DNA of 64,000 nucleotides from assembly GCF_042429435.1 (NCBI RefSeq), contig NZ_JBHMAF010000194.1; one strand, written 5' to 3'. Numbering within the stretch: the stretch's first letter is position 1; each line of letters starts with the position of its first letter. This document shows, piece after piece, positions 1 through 8,054 of this stretch. Under the pieces are notes generated by a model. It saw only the letters and a program-made list of their open reading frames with translations, was not told the DNA's origin and did no database searches. Both the position numbers and the translations under genes were made by a program. Source of the DNA: Ectobacillus funiculus (GTDB taxonomy: Bacteria; Bacillota; Bacilli; Bacillales; Bacillaceae_G).

Positions 1-56
1 CCCCTTTTTCTGTAGATTTCGTTCCATTTTTCAATAAAAGAAATACTCAATAAAGA

Positions 57-1127
57 TTAGGTGCTTTTATTGATTTTCAGCAGCCTATAGCTATGCTGCA
101 CAATAACCTTGCATACTGCATATGTAGGAATAATTAAAATCATCCCGAGCACCCCAGCCAAATTTCCTCCAACTAAAATGAGAAGAATGATGGTAAGCGG
201 ATGGATTTTCAGAGCGCGTCCCATAACAAGCGGAGATACAAAGCTGCTTTCAATTTGCTGGGCGGCAAACATAATGATGATAACATATACAACCATAATC
301 GGGTCCTGCAGCCAAGCAGCAATGATAGCAGGGATTACTGCCAAAAATGGTCCGAGAAACGGAATGATATTCATGACCATACCGAACAGGGCTAGCAAGA
401 GCGCATAATCAAGACCGATAATCAAATAGCCAATTAACAGCAACACACCGATACATGTACTTACAATGAGCTGGCCTTGAATGTAGCTAGCTAATGCTTT
501 ATCCATATCGCCTAAGATGCCGCGGATATAATCTGTTTTCGAGCTTGGGAAGAAACGAATTACACTCGGAACAAATTTGTCGCGGTCGCTTAATAAATAG
601 AAGAGAATGAACGGCACAATGGCGAGCGCCACAACAAGACTGACGGTATTGCTTAGGAGCGTACCGATGGATGAACCTGTTACCGCTACGATATCGCCAA
701 GGCTATCGGTGATATAGGTAACACTTTCCTTGACATACTGCGGGATAAACTGTTGATGTTCTTGCCAGTAATGAATTCCTTTTTGCACAGAGTCGATCAT
801 TTTTGGTGTATTATGGACAAGGTTTACGAATTGCTTTTGAATAATCGGTCCGATAAACGAAATAACAAAGGTCAGAAGACCAGATATTACCAAAAAGATG
901 ACTACAATTCCAATCCCTCTCGGCACCTTTCGTCCTTCCAGCCAATGCAAGAGAGGGCGGCAAAGATAAAATAAAACTCCTGCTATTAAAAAGGGTGTAA
1001 ACAAGGTTTGTACAAATATAATAAGTGGTGTAAAAATAAACTTCACTTCATTCGCCAGCCAGATGATGACGAGGCACAAGATGATTGCTATGCTAACACG
1101 AAACCAACGTGTGTTTGATATCCCCAT
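57..1127 (-). CDS. AI-2E family transporter (YtvI/PerM-type membrane protein)
   Basis: A 356-aa polytopic membrane protein. Hydrophobic segments occur near residues 10-30, 35-55 and 70-95, followed by a soluble loop of about 60 residues (about 95-150), then further segments to about residue 340. This is the layout of the AI-2E transporter/PerM family, whose members export small molecules or act as Na+/H+ antiporters. The late motif PFLGPFLAVIPAIIAA is typical of the family. AAGGAGCG lies just before the ATG. The gene stands alone on the minus strand, so the substrate cannot be inferred from context. The family call is firm and the substrate is unknown. Confidence 0.85.
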   Translation of the reverse strand: MGISNTRWFRVSIAIILCLVIIWLANEVKFIFTPLIIFVQTLFTPFLIAGVLFYLCRPLLHWLEGRKVPRGIGIVVIFLVISGLLTFVISFIGPIIQKQFVNLVHNTPKMIDSVQKGIHYWQEHQQFIPQYVKESVTYITDSLGDIVAVTGSSIGTLLSNTVSLVVALAIVPFILFYLLSDRDKFVPSVIRFFPSSKTDYIRGILGDMDKALASYIQGQLIVSTCIGVLLLIGYLIIGLDYALLLALFGMVMNIIPFLGPFLAVIPAIIAAWLQDPIMVVYVIIIMFAAQQIESSFVSPLVMGRALKIHPLTIILLILVGGNLAGVLGMILIIPTYAVCKVIVQHSYRLLKINKST

Positions 1128-1663
1128 TTTGCTGTTCGCTCCTTCTTAGTCAATTTTTCCTGTTCTTCCTTAAATTATAGAAACATTGTGAGTGATCCTG
1201 CAATCTTATCATGTTATTAAAGGGAAAGGATAGGATTTCATAGGATAAACTGAAGTTATTTTATAGTTTTTCAGTAATTAATTAGCCTCTTTACTAGATT
1301 GTTGCGGAATGAATAATAGAGTTTTTTCAATGCGAAATTTTGAATAAAGATGCTCCTAAGAAACAATCAGTCTCATTCATTATACCAAATTACCTTATTA
1401 TTTTGAGACCTCTGTTCCACTTTAAGAAATTTCTAGCTGGAAAACCATTCGATGTAGCGAGAAATTTTAGAGATAGAGTATAAGAGCAATTACGCCTCTA
1501 TCCTTACCCAAGGGCAGAGCTCACCAATCAACCAAGTATGCAAAATTCCTTGATTTTGTACGTTATGTTTTTTATATTTCTCTATTTTTTTGTATAATCA
1601 TTAACGAAAACGGTTAGGTAAGTAAGAGATTGATGCACTATGAGTTAAAGGAAGTGTGAGAGG
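1128..1663. other. Intergenic region between divergent genes
   Basis: About 535 bases without a convincing gene. It holds the upstream region of the minus-strand transporter, a diverged copy of the dispersed repeat (1424-1536), and a TATAAT at 1593-1598 that could be the -10 of the methyltransferase-like gene, although no good -35 precedes it. Nothing else was recognised. Confidence 0.5.
1424..1536 (+). repeat. Dispersed repeat, copy A (diverged)
   Basis: Aligns by eye with the copies at 15591, 59380 and 61797. Shared blocks are a CTAGCTGG-like segment, GAAATTTTAGAGATA, GAGTATAAGAGCAATTACGCCTCT and CCCAAGGGCAGAGCTCACCAATC. It lacks the final GGCGAGTTTTCTTT hairpin of the other copies. It is the only full-length copy not placed directly after a visible terminator. 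Confidence 0.6.
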
Positions 1664-2524
1664 ATGTATGAATTTAGCATAACATTGCCATATACACAGG
1701 TGGAGGAAGCCGCGCAAAGACTGTATGAGGCAGGAATTTATAATTTATATTATGAGGCTCCGATTGAGGTGAAGGTGACTCAAAATGGATATGCATTTGA
1801 GACAGATACACAGCAGCAGGTAGATTTAAAGGTGTATGGGGATGAAGATCCGGAGCAATATCTTTCTATACTTCCTGCACTTTTATCTATTAGAAGGGAA
1901 GAGATTATATATCGGATGGTGGAAACACAGGAGTGGAACCAAGCGTTTGAAGATATTGAGCTGAAAAACGGATGGGTGATCCGCTACGCTGGTTCTGACA
2001 AAGAGTACAAACCGGAGGCGACGCTGCATTTAGATCCGCAAGGGGCATTTGGAACAGGCATTCATGGGACAACACAAGCTTGTTTGGAGGTTATTTTAGA
2101 CCGTGACTTCACGAAGAAGAGGGTCTTGGACTTAGGAACCGGATCAGGTATTTTAAGTATAGCGGCGTTATTAAAAGGTGCTCAGGAGGTTATAGCTGTA
2201 GATTTAGAGCCTGTTGAACGGGAGATCTTACATCATGCAAATTTGAACGGCGTAAAGCAAATCCAAATTGTACAGGCTGATTTAATAGATGGAAGCTACC
2301 GTATCCAAGATTGGTTTGATTGGATTTTTATTAACATTGGAGGAGATGAGGCAAAAATAATTATCGATAGACATGAGCTGCTGGAAAAAAGCAATCATTT
2401 CCTTGTCTCAGGCCTGGTTGAATGGCATACGGAGCATGTAACTGCTTTGTTTCAAAATGCTGGCTTCTCTTTGCAAAAGAGGCTGCAGTCCGATGAGTGG
2501 ATTACGATGTATTTTAGTAAATGA
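1664..2524 (+). CDS. Ribosomal protein L11 methyltransferase-like protein (PrmA family paralog)
   Basis: A 286-aa class I SAM-dependent methyltransferase. The PrmA signature FGTGIHGTT is near residue 129 and SAM motif I, VLDLGTGSGILSIAAL, near residue 154. The N-terminal 100 residues resemble the PrmA substrate-recognition domain. Canonical PrmA has an N-I-L-A motif after the acidic strand; here the position reads FINIGGDEA, so the catalytic loop differs. The gene is also not next to dnaJ, where the housekeeping prmA usually lies in Bacillus. I infer a paralog with an uncertain target, not the housekeeping enzyme. A GGAAGTGTGAGAGG ribosome site precedes the ATG. Confidence 0.75.
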   Translation: MYEFSITLPYTQVEEAAQRLYEAGIYNLYYEAPIEVKVTQNGYAFETDTQQQVDLKVYGDEDPEQYLSILPALLSIRREEIIYRMVETQEWNQAFEDIELKNGWVIRYAGSDKEYKPEATLHLDPQGAFGTGIHGTTQACLEVILDRDFTKKRVLDLGTGSGILSIAALLKGAQEVIAVDLEPVEREILHHANLNGVKQIQIVQADLIDGSYRIQDWFDWIFINIGGDEAKIIIDRHELLEKSNHFLVSGLVEWHTEHVTALFQNAGFSLQKRLQSDEWITMYFSK

Positions 2525-2538
2525 CGATTGTACATAAA

Positions 2539-2570
2539 AGTGTCCCATAGATTACAGTCTATGGGACACT
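2539..2570 (-). terminator. Rho-independent terminator of the first ArsR gene
   Basis: A perfect 13-bp stem (AGTGTCCCATAGA with its complement) and a 6-base loop. Read on the minus strand it is followed by TTTTAT, so it ends the ArsR gene at 2627. On the plus strand there is no T-run. Confidence 0.75.
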
Positions 2571-2626
2571 GTCTGCATAAACAGCTTCTATTTTGCGGCT
2601 ATTAGGTTGCAAGCCGATTCGTCTGC

Positions 2627-2899
2627 TTACGAAAGTGTAGAAAGAATGGATTTTGCGCGGTCGTCAACAACCTCATAGTAAATTTCTAGACCTTTACGTG
2701 TCCCGGAAATAATTTTTGCGGATTTCAGCTTAGATAAATGCTGGCTAATTGTACTTTGCGGCATTTTGAATTCCTTATACATGGATGTGACATTTGTAGG
2801 ACCGTTTGCGATCATTGTCTCAATCAGCCCTAAACGAACAGGATGAGCTAAAATTTTTAAAACTTCGGCACTGTTTTCGTATTGTCCTATTTTTTGCAT
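2627..2899 (-). CDS. ArsR family winged-helix regulator (copy 1)
   Basis: A 90-aa protein that is almost entirely one ArsR-type winged helix. ILAHPVRLGLIETMI starts the domain and MPQSTISQHLSKLKSAKII is the recognition helix. No Cys or His metal-site motif of SmtB/ArsR sensors is present, so the signal may be a non-metal ligand or redox state. AAAGGAGCG precedes the ATG. It is a close paralog of the adjacent gene at 2985, differing at only a handful of residues. No operon partner lies on this strand, so the targets are unknown; dimers of both copies could mix. Confidence 0.85.
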   Translation of the reverse strand: MQKIGQYENSAEVLKILAHPVRLGLIETMIANGPTNVTSMYKEFKMPQSTISQHLSKLKSAKIISGTRKGLEIYYEVVDDRAKSILSTLS

Positions 2900-2984
2900 T
2901 TCAACTGCGCTCCTTTATTATCTTTTGGTTATGTTCTTACTAAGATAAGATACATAGTTCTTCATATTGTACGGAATTGATAAC

Positions 2985-3260
2985 TTACGCAAGTGTAGAA
3001 AGAATGGATTTTGCGCGGTCGTCAACAACCTCATAGTAAATTTCTAAGCCTTTACGTGTCCCGGAAATAATTTTTGCGGATTTTAATTTAGATAAATGCT
3101 GGCTAATTGTACTTTGCGGCATTTTAAATTCCTCGTACATGGATGTGACATTCGTAGGACCGTTTGTGATCATCGTCTCAATCAGTCCTAAACGAACAGG
3201 ATGAGCTAAAATTCTTAATACTTCGGCACTGTTTTCATATTTTCTTATTTTTTGCATCAT
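2985..3260 (-). CDS. ArsR family winged-helix regulator (copy 2)
   Basis: A 91-aa ArsR-type winged-helix protein nearly identical to its neighbour; the visible changes include YKEFK to YEEFK and ANGP to TNGP. The start may be either of two adjacent ATGs (3260 or 3257) after AAGGGAG. No metal-binding Cys pair is visible. The copied upstream region suggests both copies keep the same promoter and probably the same control. Confidence 0.85.
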   Translation of the reverse strand: MMQKIRKYENSAEVLRILAHPVRLGLIETMITNGPTNVTSMYEEFKMPQSTISQHLSKLKSAKIISGTRKGLEIYYEVVDDRAKSILSTLA

Positions 3261-3609
3261 AATTTTTCTCCCTTGTTATCTTTTACTTGTATTCTTGCTA
3301 AGATAAGATACATAGTTCTTCATATTGCATGGAATTGATAATATTGGCATTGAAAATGCTAATAAGAGAGGTTCCTTATTAGCACTCTGCCCATCTATTA
3401 TAATAATTCGGAAGCATGTCGTTTTTTCTGTCCGTCTTTTTTAAAAAAATAGGAGAATTTTAAATTTTTTTCGCACAATTGGTGCCAGAGAAATTTTTCT
3501 GGATAGAATACCCGCATTAAGCAAGAAAAAGGACAGGTACATGTTAAGATAGAAGCTAAGCGATATTTTAAGGAATTTTAGAAAACCTATGTATGGAGGG
3601 AGAAAGAAT

Positions 3610-3996
3610 ATGAACATAGAAAAAATTCATCATACTGCGATTATTTGCTCTAATTATGAAAAGTCGAAGCACTTTTATGTAAATATTCTTGGGCTCAGTA
3701 TTATCAGTGAAATATATCGAGAGGAGAGAGAGTCCTATAAATTGGATCTTGCGGTAGGAGAGCATGGACAAATCGAATTGTTTTCTTTTCCGCATCCTCC
3801 GAAGCGTCCGAGTTATCCGGAAGCGGCTGGCTTGCGCCATTTGGCATTTCAAGTTACAGATATAGAAGCAACTGTATGCGAGCTGAAGGAGCATGGTGTG
3901 AGCGTTGAGCCAATCCGAATCGATTCTCTTACAGGCAAACAGTTTACATTCTTTCAGGACCCAGACGGCTTGCCCTTAGAGCTATACGAGGCGTAA
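3610..3996 (+). CDS. VOC superfamily protein (glyoxalase/dioxygenase-like)
   Basis: A 128-aa single vicinal-oxygen-chelate domain made of two beta-alpha-beta-beta-beta modules. Likely metal ligands are His near residue 5 (KIHHTAI), Glu in QIELFSF, His in LRHLAFQ and Glu in PLELYE, which matches glyoxalase I-like members (YwkD/YaeR type). GGAGGGAGAAAGA at 3594-3606 supports the ATG at 3610 rather than an in-frame ATG 21 bases earlier. The MOSC gene starts 31 bases downstream and is probably cotranscribed. The substrate is not known. Confidence 0.8.
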   Translation: MNIEKIHHTAIICSNYEKSKHFYVNILGLSIISEIYREERESYKLDLAVGEHGQIELFSFPHPPKRPSYPEAAGLRHLAFQVTDIEATVCELKEHGVSVEPIRIDSLTGKQFTFFQDPDGLPLELYEA

Positions 3997-4026
3997 AACG
4001 AAATCAAAACGAAAGGGGTTAATGAG

Positions 4027-4662
4027 ATGAAGCTGCTGCAAGTCAGTGTCGGGCTTCCAAAAACAAAACAATTGGAGAACGGAACGCTCGTAACGGGAAT
4101 CGGGAAAGAAGAGGTAGAAGGATGTTGGCTGCGAAAGGAATCGTTTGATGGTGATGCTGTTGCCAATACTTCATTTCACGGCGGAGTGGATCGGGCTGTT
4201 TGTGTCTATCCGTTTGAGCACTATGCGCTATGGGAAAAGCAATTTGGGAGCACCTTGCCGCGTCCGGCGTTTGGGGAAAATTTTACGGTAATAGGTATGA
4301 AAGAAGAGGATACATACATCGGGGATGTGTACCGAATTGGAGAAGCGATTGTACAAGTAACGCAGGGAAGGATCCCTTGTATTACGATTGACCATCATAC
4401 GGGCTGTAAGGGCTTGATGGCGGAAATTGTGAAAACTGGATATACAGGTTATTTTATGCGTGTGCTTGAGGAGGGATTTGTAGCTAAAGATGCAAGCATC
4501 ACTCTATTAGAGCGAGGAGAATCTGTGACTGTTTTACATACAAACCGTATTTACTTCCACGGCCCACGGAATGAGGGAGAGGCGAAAGAAATTCTAGCGG
4601 AAGAGGCGTTGGCACCTGCGTGGAGAAATAAGCTTGTGCAGCGTATTACAAAGAATCGGTAA
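4027..4662 (+). CDS. MOSC domain protein (YiiM/YflK-like)
   Basis: A 211-aa protein with a MOSC domain over roughly residues 40-165. NTSFHGGVDRAVCVYP is the conserved opening and GRIPCITIDHHTG carries the invariant Cys that binds the molybdenum cofactor in this family. A 3-alpha tail (residues about 165-211) follows, as in YiiM. Relatives take part in Moco-dependent reduction of N-hydroxylated compounds or in sulfur-carrier functions. The window also encodes a molybdopterin oxidoreductase at 54188, though far away. GAAAGGGG precedes the ATG. Confidence 0.85.
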   Translation: MKLLQVSVGLPKTKQLENGTLVTGIGKEEVEGCWLRKESFDGDAVANTSFHGGVDRAVCVYPFEHYALWEKQFGSTLPRPAFGENFTVIGMKEEDTYIGDVYRIGEAIVQVTQGRIPCITIDHHTGCKGLMAEIVKTGYTGYFMRVLEEGFVAKDASITLLERGESVTVLHTNRIYFHGPRNEGEAKEILAEEALAPAWRNKLVQRITKNR

Positions 4663-4693
4663 AGAAAACTCGCCAATTCGGCGAGTTTTCTTT
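4661..4693. terminator. Bidirectional terminator
   Basis: A perfect 14-bp stem (AAAGAAAACTCGCC with its complement) and a 5-base loop, with T-rich flanks on both strands. It separates the MOSC gene from the convergent HMA-like gene. Its right arm, GGCGAGTTTTCTTT, also ends the dispersed repeats B, C and D. Confidence 0.85.
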
Positions 4694-4721
4694 ACTACAG
4701 ATTTTAGACATTTTTTCCGTA

Positions 4722-4928
4722 TTACAGGGGATGCAGTCCGTATTGCTGAATTCTTTTTATAATTTGTTCCTCTGTAACTTGATTTTCATTGTATGTAATC
4801 TTCACTTCACCATCTTCCATGTTCACATCGGTCCATTCAATGCCATCCATCTGTATAAGAATTGTTTCTAATGTTTGAATAGGCTGTTCATTTGTTGCTT
4901 CTTTTACATAGATAGTTGTATCTGCCAA
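4722..4928 (-). CDS. Small HMA-fold (CopZ-like) protein lacking the metal-binding cysteines
   Basis: A 68-aa protein whose length and pattern (TIYVKEA, a helix, then IEWTDVNMEDGEVKITYNEN and a C-terminal helix) fit the beta-alpha-beta-beta-alpha-beta ferredoxin-like fold of heavy-metal-associated domains. The MxCxxC copper motif is absent and the protein has no Cys at all, so copper chaperoning is unlikely. Its role is unknown. The ribosome site GGAAAGGAAG lies upstream on the minus strand. Confidence 0.65.
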   Translation of the reverse strand: MADTTIYVKEATNEQPIQTLETILIQMDGIEWTDVNMEDGEVKITYNENQVTEEQIIKRIQQYGLHPL

Positions 4929-4994
4929 TTTACATCTTCCTTTCCTGCATTTTATAGGTATTCTTTCCTAAACAATAGACTTCCATCTTCAAAT

Positions 4995-5147
4995 CTAAGT
5001 AGAATCTTTATTGACCCTATCTTTGCTTTTCTTTTTTACCCACGTAATAATGGATAAAACAATAGACAGAAAAGAGAGAAATATGTATAAAGCCCAAGGA
5101 TAATGAATAATTACTTTAGACTGCCATGGCCAAAGAAATTGCTCCAT
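4995..5147 (-). CDS. Small single-TM protein downstream of the GerAB-type gene
   Basis: A 50-aa frame starting MEQFLWPWQS. It has one hydrophobic segment (about residues 17-36, ending SIITWV) and a basic tail (KKKSKDR). It begins 29 bases after the stop of the GerAB-type gene on the same strand, so it is probably the last gene of that transcript. AGGAG lies about 12 bases before the ATG, a long but usable spacing. Spore germination operons of Bacillus can carry small membrane D-subunit genes that modulate receptor activity. This one could be such a gene, but it has one TM rather than the usual two, so the call rests on position. Confidence 0.5.
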   Translation of the reverse strand: MEQFLWPWQSKVIIHYPWALYIFLSFLSIVLSIITWVKKKSKDRVNKDST

Positions 5148-5175
5148 TGTTACAGACAGCTCCTATTCCTGCTTA

Positions 5176-6282
5176 TCATCCACTTTTTTTCATTTGTTTG
5201 CCGGATATGCCCTTTCGGATACAGGTCACAATCAATAATAAACTAGGAATTAAAAACCAAGGGACTATCGAAGGATATGCAAGGCTTCCTAAACCTGAAG
5301 CAATATGCTCCGATGTGCTTTCGGATTCGGTTAATCCTAAAATAAGGACAATGACGCTTACAGGGAAAACAAGAACTCTGCTATCGCTAAGATATAACAA
5401 TTGCTGTATTCCCCGAATGACTCCATACATTTGTAACGTCACTTTAAAAAAGACGAAGCCCATAAAATACAAAATCCCTAATGCATCTAGGTTTTCGAGA
5501 AAGTCCGCAATAGAGATAGTTTTGACTAACCTGTATAAGGGGTACGTACTGCTTGAAAAGACTTCTTCACCAAATGTAAGGATGGCCAGTGCATCGAAAG
5601 TAGAAAGAAGAGTTCCATATAAAAGAGTAGCCAAGATAGTCGTCTTTGCGATGCGTTCCGGCTGTTTCGTCAATGTCCAAATCATAGCGAACTCAAGGGT
5701 TTCCGCAAAGGATTGCTGGGCGCCGCTTGGCCATGCCCCTTCCCAAACACGGTCCCATCCTTCTCCCAAAACTGGCTGTAATCGTTCGATACGGATCGTA
5801 TCCGATCCAAAAACTAAGACAATCTCAACCAAAAATAAAACTAATAGGACAGGCAAAATGATCTCTCCGAGACGAGCTATAACCTCAATTCCACTAAACA
5901 GAGCATAAGCGATAGCGATCATAAATACGCTAAGGATCACCCAATTAGGTGTACCTGGCAAAATAGTTGTTGGGATGAGGTCCTTTACATCACCGAGTGT
6001 ACGACTAGAGTTGTATAAAAACATAAGCATATAAAACCAGGAAATAGGGGTGCCAAGCCATTGACCAAACTGGGCAGGAAACCATTCAACAAGAGTTAAT
6101 CCCGGCTGAAGACGCATTAAGATGAGAAATATACCAATGAGACATGTCCCAAGTGCAGTAGACAATAAGACAGATAGCCAAGCATCTTTCCCGGCTGCAG
6201 AAGCAAACCCGAATATCCCAGAAGAGCCAATTTGAAACAATAAGGTAAGCATAAACAATTGGGTGATTGAGATTCTTTCCAT
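5176..6282 (-). CDS. GerAB-type germinant receptor subunit (endospore germination permease)
   Basis: About 368 aa, with ten hydrophobic segments and the APC-like fold expected for GerAB. The opening MERISITQLFMLTLLFQIG matches the MExxxISxxQLF start typical of the family, so I prefer the ATG at 6282 over the in-frame ATG at 6294. GerAB subunits bind amino acid or sugar germinants in the inner spore membrane. The gene is transcribed divergently from its A and C partners at 6424 and 8055, an unusual arrangement because A, B and C normally form one operon. A sigma-G-like promoter lies in the shared intergenic region. Confidence 0.9.
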   Translation of the reverse strand: MERISITQLFMLTLLFQIGSSGIFGFASAAGKDAWLSVLLSTALGTCLIGIFLILMRLQPGLTLVEWFPAQFGQWLGTPISWFYMLMFLYNSSRTLGDVKDLIPTTILPGTPNWVILSVFMIAIAYALFSGIEVIARLGEIILPVLLVLFLVEIVLVFGSDTIRIERLQPVLGEGWDRVWEGAWPSGAQQSFAETLEFAMIWTLTKQPERIAKTTILATLLYGTLLSTFDALAILTFGEEVFSSSTYPLYRLVKTISIADFLENLDALGILYFMGFVFFKVTLQMYGVIRGIQQLLYLSDSRVLVFPVSVIVLILGLTESESTSEHIASGLGSLAYPSIVPWFLIPSLLLIVTCIRKGISGKQMKKSG

Positions 6283-6326
6283 GGTTTTCCCCATCCTAAT
6301 CCACTTTTTGTCACCTGCTTTAGTAT

Positions 6327-6356
6327 TAACATGAACAAAGTTTTTAGAGTATATCC
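6327..6356 (-). promoter_or_regulatory. Candidate sigma-G promoter for the GerAB-type gene
   Basis: On the minus strand GGATA (6356-6352) is followed after 18 bases by CATGTTA (6333-6327), which fits the CATnnTA -10 of forespore sigma-G promoters. The start codon lies about 40 bases downstream. Germinant receptor genes are known sigma-G targets, which supports the match. Confidence 0.45.
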
Positions 6357-6423
6357 TTGAAATTTATTTTTATATCTGGTCAAAATAAGAAAAATGTATA
6401 GAAATAGAAGGGGATATGTGGAA

Positions 6424-8025
6424 ATGGGAATATTGGGTTGGTTGAAAAAGAAGAAATTACAATCGAGTCAAAATCATGAGCCGCAGTTATGTTCTCGGCA
6501 AGATGATGCAAAATATAATCAACTTACAGGTCATTTCCATGATGATATAAAACAGTTGAAAGGAATTTTTGACCGATCCTCCGATATTGTGTTTTATGAG
6601 TTTCGGTTAAGCGGGATACAAAAGGGAGTGCTTATTTGTTTAGACGGCATGGTAGATGCAGAAATAATTGATTCTGATGTGATGAAACCCTTGCTGAACG
6701 TTGGGAGAATGACATTTTTTTCCGCAGACATTCCATTAAGGGATATGGAAACCTTTCTGCAAGAGCAAATTATTCATGTTTCTCAAGTTAGTATAGGACA
6801 GACCATTCAGGAAGCAGTAGAGCATCTTTTGGACGGGGATACCGTTTTATTATTAGATGGAGTAAAGCAAGCTCTTTTTATTAGCGCCAAAGGATGGGAC
6901 ATGAGATCTGTTGAAGAGCCAGCGACGGAAGCGGTAATTCGTGGTCCTAGGGAAGGTTTTACAGAAAACTTGAGAACCAACACGAGTCTGCTTCGCAGAA
7001 GATTAAAAACCTCTCAGCTCAAAATGGAAGCTATAAAGGTAGGGCGATTATCGAATACGAATATCGTTATTACCTATCTGGACGGGGTTGTGGAGCCATC
7101 TCTCGTAGCAGAGGTGCGAGAAAGGTTAAGACGAATTGATATTGATGCAATTTTAGAAAGCGGCTATATTGAGGAACTTATTGGGGATAATCCCTTTTCT
7201 GTTTTCCCCCAGGTGAACAATACTGAGCGTCCAGACAAGGTGGCAGCTAATTTATTGGAAGGAAAGATAGGGATACTCATTGACAATACACCGTTTGCGC
7301 TGATTATGCCGATTACTTTTTATGAAATGCTGCAATCAAGTGAGGACTATTACCAGCATTTTATGGTTTCGACGGTAATCCGATGGCTCCGCTTCTGTAT
7401 GATAGGAATTGCTTTACTTTTACCCTCCCTTTATATTGCGATAACGACCTATCATCCAGAAATGCTTCCGACTACCTTATTGCTTAGTGTTGCTTCTGGA
7501 AGGGAAACCGTTCCTTTTCCAGCCTTTGTAGAAGCTTTAATTATGGAGATTTCCTTCGAAGGATTGCGGGAAGCTGGTGTACGTCTGCCAAGGACTGTTG
7601 GGCAGGCGGTGAGTATTGTGGGAGCTCTAGTTATTGGGCAGGCGGCAGTACAGGCAGGGATTGTATCTGCTACGATGGTAATTGTTGTTTCTATTACTGG
7701 TATATCATCCTTTATTTTCCCTGTTTTTAGTCAAGGAATCGCCATTCGGCTGCTTCGATTCCCCATGATGATTTGCGCGGCAACATTAGGTTTATATGGT
7801 ATCTTAGTGGCAATTTTAATTCTTTTAATCCATATGGCACGACTTCGTTCTTTCGGCGTGCCTTATTTGTCTCCAGTGGCACCTTTGAATCTTACGAGTT
7901 TGAAGGATATTTATGTGCGTGTTCCTTGGTGGGGAATGGTGGATCGTTCTGATCAAACCGGGAAAAAGAATCGAAAACGGATGAGTCATTCATTGCGTCC
8001 GCGTTCACCTCAGCGAAAAAGTTAG
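6424..8025 (+). CDS. GerAA-type germinant receptor subunit (spore germination protein, GerA/SpoVAF family)
   Basis: About 533 aa. A soluble N-terminal region (to about residue 320) contains the family blocks VIRGPREGFTENLRTNTSLLRRR and NTERPDKVAANLLEGKIGILIDNTPFAL. It is followed by about five TM segments and the conserved VGQAVSIVGALVIGQAAVQAGIVS. These subunits anchor in the inner spore membrane and form the oligomeric ion channel of the receptor. GAAGGGG ten bases upstream favours the ATG at 6424; an in-frame ATG at 6394 has no ribosome site. The C subunit follows 29 bases downstream. Confidence 0.92.
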   Translation: MGILGWLKKKKLQSSQNHEPQLCSRQDDAKYNQLTGHFHDDIKQLKGIFDRSSDIVFYEFRLSGIQKGVLICLDGMVDAEIIDSDVMKPLLNVGRMTFFSADIPLRDMETFLQEQIIHVSQVSIGQTIQEAVEHLLDGDTVLLLDGVKQALFISAKGWDMRSVEEPATEAVIRGPREGFTENLRTNTSLLRRRLKTSQLKMEAIKVGRLSNTNIVITYLDGVVEPSLVAEVRERLRRIDIDAILESGYIEELIGDNPFSVFPQVNNTERPDKVAANLLEGKIGILIDNTPFALIMPITFYEMLQSSEDYYQHFMVSTVIRWLRFCMIGIALLLPSLYIAITTYHPEMLPTTLLLSVASGRETVPFPAFVEALIMEISFEGLREAGVRLPRTVGQAVSIVGALVIGQAAVQAGIVSATMVIVVSITGISSFIFPVFSQGIAIRLLRFPMMICAATLGLYGILVAILILLIHMARLRSFGVPYLSPVAPLNLTSLKDIYVRVPWWGMVDRSDQTGKKNRKRMSHSLRPRSPQRKS

Positions 8026-8054
8026 AAAAGCTATGGCTAGGAAAGGGGAACGTT

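Larger units (their letters stand above)
2626..3341. repeat. Tandem duplication, unit about 358 bp
   Basis: Two head-to-tail units, 2626-2983 and 2984-about 3341, each carry a complete ArsR-type gene with its upstream region. The block AAGATAAGATACATAGTTCT recurs at the same distance upstream of both genes. The units differ at scattered positions, so the duplication is recent but not brand new. Confidence 0.85.

Noticed and set aside
5126..5908. 260-codon plus-strand frame opposite the GerAB-type gene
   Set aside because: The minus strand encodes a full GerAB family protein; the opposite frame shows no family pattern and no ribosome site.
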